A stretch of DNA of 64,000 nt from Dietzia aurantiaca (GCF_021033825.1 NZ_JAIFXZ010000010.1:1-64000), one strand, 5' to 3'; positions 31,191 to 40,069 are shown, counted from the first letter of the stretch. Numbers and translations: made by a program. Notes: a model not told the origin generated them from the letters alone.

Positions 31191-31907
31191 GTGGCAGGAA
31201 AGTTCCCTCCGATCCCCCGACGAGCACTGGTGGTGTTCGTGCTCACGACAGGCGTGCTCGCGCTCGTCGTGGTGCTCGGTCAGCCCCGCGGGTCCGCCCC
31301 CGGGAGCCCGGCGCGGGACCGTGTCGTCCCGCTCCTCGACGCGGTCTCCGTGGTCCCTGAACGACCCGCGGTACCCGGATACGAACGGGGCTGCTCCGGC
31401 GACTCCGCCTGTGTGTTCGGGCCCGCCTGGAGCGACATGACCGGGGCGCCCGGCGGCGGTAACGGGTGTCCTACCAGGCAGGACGTCCTCGCCCGTGACA
31501 TCCATGCCGGCGCCGGCGCCACGACGGGCGCGTGCGCGGCTCCCTCCGGGGTGTTGGTCGACCCGTACACCGGTCACACGGTCGATGTGGGGAGGTCAGG
31601 CGTGAGGGGAATCCATGTCGACCACGTCTTCCCGCTGTCGGCCGCCTGGGACCTCGGTGCGTGGGAATGGACCGCACGACGCCGCGCGGAGTTCGCGAAC
31701 GACATCGACCACAACCTCCTGGCCGTCACCGGAGGCGTCAACACCCGCAAGAGCGACTCCACCCCCGCCGACTGGCTACCACCCGATCCCGCGCGACATT
31801 GCTTCTACGCCGCCCGCTACCTCACGGCCGCGATCGCCTACGGGCTGCCCGTGACCGATGCCGACCATGACGCGCTCTCGCGCGCGGTCAGCAGATGCCC
31901 GGAGTAA
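31191..31907 (+). CDS. Secreted or membrane-anchored HNH endonuclease (DUF1524/GmrSD-type fold)
   Basis: A 238-residue protein with an N-terminal hydrophobic segment (residues about 11-27, ALVVFVLTTGVLALVVVLG) that acts as signal or anchor. The HNH core is IHVDHVFPLSAAWDLGA followed by NDIDHNLLAVTGGVNTRKSD near residues 165-190. Four Cys residues are spread through the exported part and could form disulfides. It is probably an extracytoplasmic nuclease for DNA uptake or degradation. The GTG start lacks a Shine-Dalgarno but has CATACT 6 nt upstream. It is divergent from the SNF2 gene. Confidence 0.75.
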   Translation: MAGKFPPIPRRALVVFVLTTGVLALVVVLGQPRGSAPGSPARDRVVPLLDAVSVVPERPAVPGYERGCSGDSACVFGPAWSDMTGAPGGGNGCPTRQDVLARDIHAGAGATTGACAAPSGVLVDPYTGHTVDVGRSGVRGIHVDHVFPLSAAWDLGAWEWTARRRAEFANDIDHNLLAVTGGVNTRKSDSTPADWLPPDPARHCFYAARYLTAAIAYGLPVTDADHDALSRAVSRCPE

Positions 31908-31913
31908 CGCCGC

Positions 31914-31941
31914 CGCCCCGGCCCGTGAACGGGCCGGGGCG
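31914..31941. terminator. Bidirectional hairpin between the HNH and DEAD-box genes
   Basis: Perfect 13-bp arms (31914-31926 and 31929-31941) with a GA tip lie 6 nt after the plus-strand stop and 19 nt from the minus-strand stop. Confidence 0.75.
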
Positions 31942-31960
31942 TCACCGGGGGTCGAAGTTG

Positions 31961-34030
31961 TCAGTAGCGCTCGCGGCTGCCACCGGAGCGACCGCGGAAC
32001 CCGCCGCCACCACCACGGCGGTCGTCGTCCCGGCGCGGACCGCCCCCGCGGCGGTCATCGCCACCCCGGTATCCACCACGGTCGTCGCGTCGGTCATCGA
32101 ACCTGCCGCCTCGGCGGTCACCTCCCCGGTCGTCGCGGTCCCCACGCTGGCCGCGGAATCCACCACCACGGGGCTTGCCGCCCCGGTCATCACGGTACGA
32201 GCCCGGTCGGCCCGACGGGGGCCCGGAGTCCGGACGGATGTCGATCTCGGCGCCGCCGACGACGATCCCCTTCATCGACTCGATCTGATCGGCCGGCAGA
32301 TCCGCCGGGAGTTCGACGACGGAGTGATCGAAACGGATCGAGATGCGACCGATGTCCCCGCCGCGGAGTCCCGCCTCGTTCGCGAGCGCACCCATGATCG
32401 AACCGGGCTTGACGTTGTTCCGCTTGCCCACCGCGATCCGGTACTGCGCCATGTCCTTGCCCGACCGCGACGGACGCGGGCCGTCGGAGAAGTCCCGTGC
32501 CGGACGATCCCGACGATCATCGCGTCGTCCGTCCCGGTGATCATCGTGACGCTCACGGCGCTGCGGCCGCTCGGGCTCACGCATGAGGAACTCGTCCGAG
32601 TTGCGGGACTGGGTGGCGAGCGCTGCCGCGATATCCGCCATCGACACCGAATGCTCGGACGCGTAGTCCTCGACGAGCCGACGGAAGAGCGCGAGATTGG
32701 AGTCGTCCAGGCTCTCGGTGATCGACTGGGCGAACTTGGCCATCCGCATCTCGTTGACGTCGTCCACGCTCGGCAGCTGGATCTCGGTCAACGGCTGGCG
32801 GGTCGCGCGCTCGATCTGCGAGAGCAGACGCCGTTCGCGCGGGGTGACGAACAGCAACGCGTGACCGCTGCGGCCCGCGCGGCCGGTCCGGCCGATCCGG
32901 TGGACGTACGACTCGGTGTCGTGCGGGATGTCGTAGTTGACGACGTGGCTGATCCGCGGGACGTCGAGGCCGCGAGCGGCGACGTCGGTCGCCACGAGGA
33001 TGTCCGTGCGGCCGTCCTTGAGCGCCTCGATCGTCCGCTCACGCAGGTTCTGCGGGATGTCGCCGTTGATCGGAGCGGCGGAGAAGCCACGTGCCCGCAG
33101 TCGCTCGGCGAGTTCCTCGGTGGCGGACTTGGTGCGCACGAACATGATCATCGCGTCGAAGTCCTCGACCTCGAGGATCCGGGTCAGCGCATCGAGCTTG
33201 TCGCGGTGGTGGACCAGCACATAGCGCTGCTGGATGTTCGGCGCGGTCGAGGTCTTGGACGCGACCTTCACCTCGGCCGGGTTGGTGAGGTAGCGCTGCG
33301 AGATCCGGCGGATCGCAGCCGGCATGGTGGCGGAGAAGAGCGCGACCTGCGTCGACTCAGGCGTATCGGAGAGGATCCGCTCGACGTCCTCCTGGAAGCC
33401 CATCGCGAGCATCTCGTCCGCCTCGTCCAGGACGAGGTGACGCAGGCCCGACAGATCGAGCGTGCCCTTCTTGAGGTGATCGATGACACGGCCGGGGGTG
33501 CCGACGATGATCTGCGCGCCTCGCCGCAGGCCCGAGAGTTGGATGCCGTACGCCTGCCCTCCGTAGATCGGCAGCACATTGACCTGCGGCATGTTCGCCG
33601 AATAGGTGACACAGGCCTCGGCGACCTGCAGGGCCAGCTCACGCGTCGGGGCGAGGACGAGTGCCTGCGGGCTCTTCACCGCGGGGTCGATGAGCGAGAG
33701 GATCGGCAGCGCGAAGGCCGCGGTCTTACCCGTGCCCGTCTGGGCCAGTCCGACGACGTCCCGCCCCTCGAGGACCAGTGGAATCGTCGCTTCCTGGATG
33801 GCCGAGGGAACCTCGTACCCCACATCCTGGACGGCCTTGGCCACGGCGGGCGCGAGGCCCATGTCGGCGAAGGTGACGCCGGGGGCGTCGCCGCCACCGG
33901 CTGGGATTGCTTCGGTGGACTCGGCCTCGGGGGACCCGGCCGGGGCTGACTCGGAAGATTCGGGCGTGCTGGCGTCGGTGTCGACCTCGTCGCCGGCAGT
34001 GGCGGTACGGTCCTCGTCGTTGTTGTTCAT
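31961..34030 (-). CDS. DEAD-box ATP-dependent RNA helicase with RGG-rich tail (DeaD/CsdA type)
   Basis: About 689 residues. An acidic Ser/Glu-rich N-terminus (1-50) is followed by the two helicase domains: AQTGTGKTAAFALP, PTRELALQ, VLDEADEML, SATMP and HRIGRTGRAGR. A DbpA-like RNA-binding domain (YRIAVGKRNNVKPGSIMGAL) follows near residue 535. The tail is rich in Arg, Gly and Asp (GGGFRGQRGDRDDRGGDRRG) and is disordered. It remodels RNA in ribosome assembly or at low temperature. The ATG at 34030 has AAGG upstream; an ATG at 34042 lacks one. It lies 54 nt after the MFS gene. Confidence 0.92.
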   Translation of the reverse strand: MNNNDEDRTATAGDEVDTDASTPESSESAPAGSPEAESTEAIPAGGGDAPGVTFADMGLAPAVAKAVQDVGYEVPSAIQEATIPLVLEGRDVVGLAQTGTGKTAAFALPILSLIDPAVKSPQALVLAPTRELALQVAEACVTYSANMPQVNVLPIYGGQAYGIQLSGLRRGAQIIVGTPGRVIDHLKKGTLDLSGLRHLVLDEADEMLAMGFQEDVERILSDTPESTQVALFSATMPAAIRRISQRYLTNPAEVKVASKTSTAPNIQQRYVLVHHRDKLDALTRILEVEDFDAMIMFVRTKSATEELAERLRARGFSAAPINGDIPQNLRERTIEALKDGRTDILVATDVAARGLDVPRISHVVNYDIPHDTESYVHRIGRTGRAGRSGHALLFVTPRERRLLSQIERATRQPLTEIQLPSVDDVNEMRMAKFAQSITESLDDSNLALFRRLVEDYASEHSVSMADIAAALATQSRNSDEFLMREPERPQRRERHDDHRDGRRDDRRDRPARDFSDGPRPSRSGKDMAQYRIAVGKRNNVKPGSIMGALANEAGLRGGDIGRISIRFDHSVVELPADLPADQIESMKGIVVGGAEIDIRPDSGPPSGRPGSYRDDRGGKPRGGGFRGQRGDRDDRGGDRRGGRFDDRRDDRGGYRGGDDRRGGGPRRDDDRRGGGGGFRGRSGGSRERY

Positions 34031-34084
34031 GAGGCCTTCCATGCTACGGCGTCGGTGGTCCGATTAGCGAGACGACGGCGCAGG

Positions 34085-35320
34085 TCACTCCCCCGTCACG
34101 GCAGTGGCCGGGGCTCGGGGTGCCCCTCTCGTGAACAGCCAGGGTATGACCGCGGCCAACAACAGGGCGCCTGATACGGCGAAACCAATCGTGTACCCCA
34201 GAGCGTCGACCACGAGCCCCACCACGATCGGTCCGAGGATCGCTCCGGAGTCGCTGGCCATCTGGAACGTGGCCAGAACCTTTCCGCCTGCCCGGTCCGA
34301 ACCGATCACGTCGGCGACAGAGGCCTGCTGCGAGGGGTTGAGGATGCCCGCGCCGATCCCGGCGATCACCGACGCCGCCACGAGGAGGGGCACTGTGTCG
34401 CACCACCCCATCACCGCGGTCGAGCCGCCGGAGATCACCAGGCCAGCGATCACCAGCGGCCGACGGCCGTAGCGGTCCGACAGCCAGCCCGCGATGGAGA
34501 TCACCGACGCGGTGCCGACGGCGAACGACGCCAGTGCCGTTCCCGCGATGCCCGGACCCGCGTCGAAGTTCGCCGCCGCGAACAGCGGGACGATCGCGAC
34601 GCGCACACCGAACGACGCCCATCCGTTCACGAAGCTCGAGATGAGCGCGGCACGATAGCGAGCGTCTGTCAGAGCTTCCCTGACCGGCAACGGCGTCTGT
34701 TCCGGGGTCTGGTCGTCAGCGGAACGCCGCCGCCCACCCCGGAGGAAGACCGCCACCACGCCCGTGGCCACTAGCAGAGAGGCGGCGTAGACGAAGAACG
34801 GGACGCGCATGCCGAACTCCGCCAGCAGACCACCGAGGACTGGGCCGCCGATATTGCCGATCAGGAAGGCGGTGGCGTAGAGCCCCATGATCCGGCCCCG
34901 TGCGCCCGGCGGGGCGAGACGGGTGAGCAGCGCCATGGCCGAGATCGTGAACATCGTCGAGCCGAGCCCGCCCAGGCCGCGGAAGACCAGGAGCTGCACG
35001 TACGACTGGGCCAGTCCGGTCGCGAGGGTCGACACCGCCACGATGAGCAGGCCCGTCATGTACACGCGGCGTTCCCCCAGCCGGTCCACGAGGAGGCCGC
35101 CGGCGGGGGCGAAGACGAGGCGGAAGAAGGCGAAGGCGCTCACCACGACCGACGCGGCGGTCACTGAGACGTTGAAGCTCGTGGCGAACTGCGGGAGAAC
35201 CGGAGCGACGAGGCCGTATCCGAGCGCCACCGCGAACGCGGCGGCCACGAGGACCCAGACGTCCGCCGGCAGCCGTGTGCGCCGGGCCGGATCCGAGTCG
35301 CTGCCGGGAGCGTCCCTCAC
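34085..35320 (-). CDS. MFS transporter (drug/metabolite efflux type)
   Basis: A 411-residue major facilitator with 12 predicted helices. Motif A occurs twice: GGLLVDRLGERRVY in the first loop 2-3 and GWLSDRYGRRPLV in the second half. The substrate is unknown. Its GTG overlaps the M20 peptidase stop by 4 nt, so it is last in the TetR operon. Export of a product or import of a substrate of the two enzymes is possible. Confidence 0.85.
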   Translation of the reverse strand: MRDAPGSDSDPARRTRLPADVWVLVAAAFAVALGYGLVAPVLPQFATSFNVSVTAASVVVSAFAFFRLVFAPAGGLLVDRLGERRVYMTGLLIVAVSTLATGLAQSYVQLLVFRGLGGLGSTMFTISAMALLTRLAPPGARGRIMGLYATAFLIGNIGGPVLGGLLAEFGMRVPFFVYAASLLVATGVVAVFLRGGRRRSADDQTPEQTPLPVREALTDARYRAALISSFVNGWASFGVRVAIVPLFAAANFDAGPGIAGTALASFAVGTASVISIAGWLSDRYGRRPLVIAGLVISGGSTAVMGWCDTVPLLVAASVIAGIGAGILNPSQQASVADVIGSDRAGGKVLATFQMASDSGAILGPIVVGLVVDALGYTIGFAVSGALLLAAVIPWLFTRGAPRAPATAVTGE

Positions 35321-36651
35321 GCCGATCGGAGGACGGTGGCCAGCACATCCGCCCCGAAGTGCAGCGCGTCGACCGGCACCCGCTCATCGACGGCGTGGAA
35401 GTGTCCGAACACGTCGAAATCGTCCGGCACGCGCAACGGGACGAAGCCGTACCCGGAGATTCCCAGCCGCGCCAGATGCTTGTTGTCCGTACTCGCCGGC
35501 AGAAGATAAGGCACCACCAGGGCCTCCGGGTCCGCCGCGCGGACGGCCTCACGGATCACCTCGACGATCCCGGCGTCCGCGGGGGCGGCGATCGGCGGCT
35601 CCCAGGTCCACTCGACCTCGACGTCCGGGCCGAGTTCGGTCTCGATCTCGTCGCGGAAGGTGTCCTCACCGCCCGGCAACACGCGGCAATCGATCTCCGC
35701 ATACGCCTCGGTGGGAATGACGTTGGTCTTGTACCCCGCGGACAACACCGTCGGCGACGCGGTGTGCGCGAGCGAGGCCGCGACGAGGGGACCGAAGTGC
35801 CCGAGTACGTCGAGCCGCTCGGGGAGTTCCGCGACCTCTCCGCTGCCTCCGGCCAACTGTCCGACGGCCGCGGCGAGCGCGGTGTTGGCTTCGGTCGGTT
35901 CGACCGGGAACTCGCGGGAGGCGACGCGGCTTACCGCGCCGGCGACCGCGGCGACGGCGTTGTCGGCGGTCGGACGGGAGGCGTGTGCGGCGGTCCCGTG
36001 TGCGGTGACCCTGGCCCACGCGACGCCCTTCTCGGCGACGGCGATCGGGTACAGGCGGCGCCCCCGCACCGGAACAGACCAACCGCCGACCTCACTCAGT
36101 GCCTCGGTCATGCCGTCGAAGATCTCCGGACGTTCCCGGACGACCCATTTGGCCCCCATGATCCCGGCGGCCTCCTCGTCGGCGAAGAAGGCAAGCAGCA
36201 GCGTACGTCGGGGGACGATGCCCTCACGGCGGTAGTGCCGGATCACCGCGAGTGTCATACCGAGCATGTTCTTCATGTCGACGGTCCCCCGGCCGTAGAG
36301 CCAGCCGTCCCGGATCTCACCGGCGAACGGCGGCACGGTCCAGTCCTCGGCGACCGCGGGAACCACGTCGACGTGTCCGTGCACGACCAGGCCCCCGGCT
36401 TCCGGGTCGGAGCCCTCGAACCGTGCGAACAGACTGCCGCGGCCGGGCACGGATTCCACCAGTTCACTGGTGATCCCGACCTCGTCGAGGTATTCGGCGA
36501 TCCGACGGCACACGCGCGTCTCACCGTCGCCGATCGTGGCGGGATCGCCGGTGTTCGTCGAATCGATCGAGACCAGGTCCGCGGTGATGGACACCGCCTC
36601 CGAGTACAGCCGCTCGCGGACCTCCTCGGACATCGACTGGCCGACGCTCAT
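35317..36651 (-). CDS. M20/M25/M40 family metallopeptidase
   Basis: A 444-residue zinc amidohydrolase-type peptidase. Metal and catalytic residues are visible in VVHGHVDVVPA (His, Asp), GTVDMKNMLGM (bridging Asp), AFFADEEAAGIMGAKW (catalytic Glu pair) and near the end ALHFGADVL. Relatives cleave dipeptides, N-acyl amino acids or carbamoyl groups. The ATG at 36651 overlaps the preceding stop as ATGA and has AAGGGA at 10 nt; a GTG 9 nt upstream is less likely. Confidence 0.88.
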   Translation of the reverse strand: MSVGQSMSEEVRERLYSEAVSITADLVSIDSTNTGDPATIGDGETRVCRRIAEYLDEVGITSELVESVPGRGSLFARFEGSDPEAGGLVVHGHVDVVPAVAEDWTVPPFAGEIRDGWLYGRGTVDMKNMLGMTLAVIRHYRREGIVPRRTLLLAFFADEEAAGIMGAKWVVRERPEIFDGMTEALSEVGGWSVPVRGRRLYPIAVAEKGVAWARVTAHGTAAHASRPTADNAVAAVAGAVSRVASREFPVEPTEANTALAAAVGQLAGGSGEVAELPERLDVLGHFGPLVAASLAHTASPTVLSAGYKTNVIPTEAYAEIDCRVLPGGEDTFRDEIETELGPDVEVEWTWEPPIAAPADAGIVEVIREAVRAADPEALVVPYLLPASTDNKHLARLGISGYGFVPLRVPDDFDVFGHFHAVDERVPVDALHFGADVLATVLRSA

Positions 36652-37820
36652 CCGAAACACTTCCCTTCGCCACGGTAGGTGGGCCAGCTCTCCACCACGG
36701 CGGGCCCCTCAGCAGTGTCGTCCACGACGTGCAGTGTGTCGAACCGCTCGCACAGTTCACCCGCCTTCGCGTGCCGCCACCACGCCCGCTCGCCGATGGC
36801 CACCTCGCCCCGCATCGGGGTCTGTACCTCGCCGGCCCCCTCGCGACCGAGGAAACGGAGCCCGGACGGCGCCGCGGGCACCGGGAGTCGATCCCACCCG
36901 GGCACCCCGGAGGCCACATACCCGCCGTAGAGGAAAGTGGTGAGCCCCCGCGCCGGGGTCCGCACCGCCGGCAGCGCGAAGAACAATGAGGGACGGGGCG
37001 TGAAGGTCCGGTAGTGGTCGAACAGACCCGGGACGTACAGACCGGAACCCGCCGTGACCTCGGTGACCGCAGGTGCCCCGGCGCTCTGCGCGACGGAACC
37101 GGAGCCCCCGGAGTTGATGATCTCGGGCGCCGAGCCGGTGAGTCTCTCGATCGTCTCCGCCACGGCCACGCGGATCGCCACCAGACGGCGCATCGACAGT
37201 CGCTTGACCGGGCCGATCCCGCGAACGTTGTCCGGTACCCCGGCGACCTGCGCCTCGTAGAACATCGCGCCCACGACGCGAAAGCCCATGCCCACCGCCT
37301 GCCGGACCAGCGGGTCTACGTCTGTGGAGTCCCGCAGCGGCGACCGGTGCACGCCGAGGTGCACGGGGCCCAGGCGGAGCGAACAGTCCACGTCGACGCA
37401 CACCCGGGCACCGGTCGCACCGGCGTCACGGGCGATCTCGAGCTGTCGGACGTCGTCCACCATCAGGGTGACCGCCGCCAGCGCCGCCTCGTCGGCCGCC
37501 AACGCCGTGAGCGCCGCGCGGTCCACCGTCGGATAGCCCAGAAGGACGTCGTCGCAGCCGGATTCGACCAGCCACAACGCCTCGGACAGCGAGTAGGCCA
37601 TGACCCCGCGCACCGTGCCGTCGCCCCGTAGGCCCTCCCCGAGCGTCTCTCGTAACACTCCCCGCGACCGCACCGATTTGCTCGCGATCCGGATGCGGGT
37701 CCCTGCGGCCCGTCGACGGAGATCCGCGAGGTTCGCCCGCAGGCTCGGCAGATGTAGTGCCGCCAGCGGCGCGTCGAGCTCCGAGGTGGCCGCCTCGAGC
37801 GCGGCCGTCACGTCCGACAT
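36648..37820 (-). CDS. D-threonine aldolase / D-serine dehydratase-like PLP enzyme (amino acid deaminase/aldolase)
   Basis: A 390-residue fold-III PLP enzyme with an Ala-racemase-like N-terminal barrel. The PLP Lys is in RIRIASKSVRSRGVL near residue 50, and phosphate contacts lie around EIINSGGSGSVAQSAG near residue 235. The C-terminal part ends with the metal-site region LCERFDTLHVVDD of the D-threonine aldolase type. It should deaminate or cleave a beta-hydroxy D-amino acid. ATG at 37820 follows GGGGG by 8 nt, 16 nt after the TetR stop. Confidence 0.8.
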   Translation of the reverse strand: MSDVTAALEAATSELDAPLAALHLPSLRANLADLRRRAAGTRIRIASKSVRSRGVLRETLGEGLRGDGTVRGVMAYSLSEALWLVESGCDDVLLGYPTVDRAALTALAADEAALAAVTLMVDDVRQLEIARDAGATGARVCVDVDCSLRLGPVHLGVHRSPLRDSTDVDPLVRQAVGMGFRVVGAMFYEAQVAGVPDNVRGIGPVKRLSMRRLVAIRVAVAETIERLTGSAPEIINSGGSGSVAQSAGAPAVTEVTAGSGLYVPGLFDHYRTFTPRPSLFFALPAVRTPARGLTTFLYGGYVASGVPGWDRLPVPAAPSGLRFLGREGAGEVQTPMRGEVAIGERAWWRHAKAGELCERFDTLHVVDDTAEGPAVVESWPTYRGEGKCFG

Positions 37821-37836
37821 CGGCGTCACCCCCGGA

Positions 37837-38475
37837 TCACGCGCCGTCCAGGGCCAGCGCGTCGCGCACGACCAGGTCGACGGCATGGTGCAGGAGGGTG
37901 TTCGCCTCGTCGTCGTCGCGATAGATCTGCCACCTCTGACCGATACCGACGACGATCGCCAGCACCACCCGGGTGATCTCGTCCAGGCCCATCCCCCACC
38001 GCATGCCCGCGGAGGCGGCAGTGCGTTCGAGCACCGAGCGCACGATCGCCTCGTTGGATTCCTGCTGGTCACGCGCCAGCCCCACCTCGGGCAATCCATA
38101 GGTACGCAGGGAATAGGACACGATCTCGTAGGTGAGGAGCTGCCGGTCCGGCGAGGCGGTGATGACCGCCCAGACCAGATCGATGGCCTCGTACAGACGC
38201 TGCCGCAGCCCGTCCACACCGGTCACCCCGGAATCGAAGTCCACGCTGACGAACGCGGTGGCCGCCTGGTGGACTTCGGAGTTCACCGCCCCGATCAGTT
38301 CCCGGAGAAGTTCTTCCTTATCGGTGTAGCAGTAGTGGACCACGCCGAGCGACACACCGGCGCGCTCGGCGACACCCCGGACGGTCACAGCCCCCAGCCC
38401 GTCGTGTTCGGCGATCTCCAGGGCGGCCCGGAGAAGTTGCGCACGGCGCTGATCGGCAGGAAGTCGTCTGGTCAC
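37837..38475 (-). CDS. TetR family transcriptional regulator
   Basis: A 212-residue repressor. The N-terminal helix-turn-helix is LGAVTVRGVAERAGVSLGVVHYCYTDKEELL, residues about 27-57. The C-terminal ligand domain is unlike characterised relatives I can name. It is first in the coupled operon with the aldolase, M20 and MFS genes, which it probably controls. A TACGAT box 6 nt upstream of the GTG predicts a leaderless mRNA. Confidence 0.88.
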   Translation of the reverse strand: MTRRLPADQRRAQLLRAALEIAEHDGLGAVTVRGVAERAGVSLGVVHYCYTDKEELLRELIGAVNSEVHQAATAFVSVDFDSGVTGVDGLRQRLYEAIDLVWAVITASPDRQLLTYEIVSYSLRTYGLPEVGLARDQQESNEAIVRSVLERTAASAGMRWGMGLDEITRVVLAIVVGIGQRWQIYRDDDEANTLLHHAVDLVVRDALALDGA

Positions 38476-38481
38476 CCGTTC

Positions 38482-38487
38482 ATCGTA
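38482..38487 (-). promoter_or_regulatory. -10 box of the tetR-type gene (leaderless)
   Basis: TACGAT on the minus strand, 6 nt before the GTG. Box and gap length are the same as for the sbcD-like gene. Confidence 0.5.
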
Positions 38488-38604
38488 CGACGCCGACGAC
38501 GACGCTGACAGTGTTAACCGGGACGCCGGACCTTTCGGTCACCACCGTATAGCCGCGGGTCAGGTCCGGCGTTCGGTATCACCTACAGCCGCCCCACCGG
38601 CGGG

Positions 38605-38610
38605 TAACCT
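38605..38610 (+). promoter_or_regulatory. -10 box of the sugar-lactone oxidase gene (leaderless)
   Basis: TAACCT lies 8 nt before the ATG, and no Shine-Dalgarno is present. The 143-nt divergent gap with tetR could carry the TetR operator. Confidence 0.5.
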
Positions 38611-38618
38611 CAGCACCC

Positions 38619-39953
38619 ATGACGACCCCGGCAGCCCCTTGGACGAACTGGACCGGCAACGTGGTGGCCGACCCGATACGGCGCACCGCCCCCACGACCG
38701 TCGCCGAGGTCACCGACGCGGTGATCTCCGCGGCGGAATCGGGAACCCGCGTCAAGTGTGTCGGAGCCGGACACTCGTTCACCCCGGCCGCGGCGACGGA
38801 CGGGGTCCTCATCTCCCTCGACGACCTCACCGGAATCGAGTCCATCGTCCCCACCCGGGGCACCGACGGCCGGGTGAGCGGCGCGGACGTCACCGTCTGG
38901 GCCGGGACGCGGCTGCATCGCCTCGGTCCGCTGCTGTGGGATCTCGGGCTCGCCCAGCCCAACCTCGGTGACTTCGCCGAACAGTCCCTCGCGGGCGCGG
39001 TCTCGACCGGCACCCACGGCACCGGGTGCCGGGCCCCCGGCCTCCCGGCGACCGTGGTGGGGCTCCAACTCGTCACCGCCGACGGGACCGTGATCTCCTG
39101 CTCGCGCGATTCCCACCCCGATGTGTTCGCGGCCGCCCGGCTCGGGATCGGCGCCCTGGGGATCATCACCAAGATGACGATCCGGTGTGTGCCGGCGTTC
39201 GCCCTCCACGCCGACGAACGTCCGTGGACACTCTCCGCCGTCCTCCAGGACATGGAGGGGTTCGCACGCTCGGCCGACCACGCCGAGTTCTACTGGTTCC
39301 CCCACACCGACGCGATCAACGTCAAACGCAACACCCGCCTGCCGGGGGACGCGGACCTCAAGCCGGTGAGTCGGCTGAAGTCGGCGATCAGCGATGAGTT
39401 CCTCTCCAACGAGGGTTTCGAGGCGGTCTGCCGGGCTGCGACGCGGCGCCCGTCGATCACCCCGCGACTGAACCGCTTCACCGCGCGCGCCCTCTCCGCA
39501 CGCACCTACACGGATCGCAGCTACCGTGTGTTCGCCTCGCCGCGTCGCGTGCGCTTCCGCGAGATGGAGTACGCGCTGCCGATCGCCGCGGCCGGCGCGG
39601 TGCTCGGCGACATCCGTGACATGGTCGACCGCTCGGGCGTGCTGACCCCGTTCCCGATGGAGGTGCGCTTCGCCGCCGCCGACGACGTATGGCTGTCAAC
39701 GGCCCACGGCCGCGAGGTCTGCTACATCGCGGTGCATCAGTACCACCGGATGGACCACACGGAACTGTTCCGGCTCGCCGAGGAGATCTTCCTCGCCGCG
39801 GACGGCCGCCCCCACTGGGGCAAGATGCACACCCGCACCGCCGACGACCTCTCCTCGATGGTCGAGCACTTCGACGACTTCGTCGAAGTGCGTGACCGCC
39901 TCGACCCGGACCGTGTGTTCGGCAACACCTACACCGAGCGCGTCCTGCCCTGA
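38619..39953 (+). CDS. FAD-linked sugar-1,4-lactone oxidase (D-arabinono/L-gulono-lactone type)
   Basis: A 444-residue oxidase of the VAO family. The FAD domain has VKCVGAGHSFTPAAATDGV near residue 48; the His there is at the position that binds flavin covalently in aldonolactone oxidases. SLAGAVSTGTHGTG near residue 128 is also typical. The C-terminal ALO domain ends HWGKMHTRTADD and DPDRVFGNTYTERVL. It is similar to mycobacterial L-gulono-1,4-lactone dehydrogenase. The electron acceptor cannot be read from the sequence. Confidence 0.87.
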   Translation: MTTPAAPWTNWTGNVVADPIRRTAPTTVAEVTDAVISAAESGTRVKCVGAGHSFTPAAATDGVLISLDDLTGIESIVPTRGTDGRVSGADVTVWAGTRLHRLGPLLWDLGLAQPNLGDFAEQSLAGAVSTGTHGTGCRAPGLPATVVGLQLVTADGTVISCSRDSHPDVFAAARLGIGALGIITKMTIRCVPAFALHADERPWTLSAVLQDMEGFARSADHAEFYWFPHTDAINVKRNTRLPGDADLKPVSRLKSAISDEFLSNEGFEAVCRAATRRPSITPRLNRFTARALSARTYTDRSYRVFASPRRVRFREMEYALPIAAAGAVLGDIRDMVDRSGVLTPFPMEVRFAAADDVWLSTAHGREVCYIAVHQYHRMDHTELFRLAEEIFLAADGRPHWGKMHTRTADDLSSMVEHFDDFVEVRDRLDPDRVFGNTYTERVLP

Positions 39954-39985
39954 CCACCTGCCCGCACGATTATTTTGCGGGTACG

Positions 39986-39991
39986 TAGCCT
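39986..39991 (+). promoter_or_regulatory. Candidate -10 box of the gene at 40070
   Basis: TAGCCT fits TANNNT and gives a leader of about 70 nt ending in an AAGAAGGTGA ribosome-binding site. A small hairpin CCCGCA/TGCGGG (39961-39966/39976-39981) lies just upstream. Confidence 0.35.
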
Positions 39992-40069
39992 GGTTCCCGT
40001 AGCGGGACCCGAACCCGGGCCCCGCGGCGCCACCCGCCAGCTCGTACCTCGAGAGAAGAAGGTGAGCCC

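Noticed and set aside
37830-38219. N-terminal extension of the D-threonine-aldolase-like protein
   Set aside because: It overlaps the TetR gene, and its composition is antisense-like. ATG 37820 has a Shine-Dalgarno and the family start.
39961-39981. CCCGCA/TGCGGG hairpin as terminator of the lactone oxidase gene
   Set aside because: The stem is only 6 bp with an A/T-rich 9-nt loop, and it lies against the candidate promoter of the next gene. The evidence is too weak to call it.
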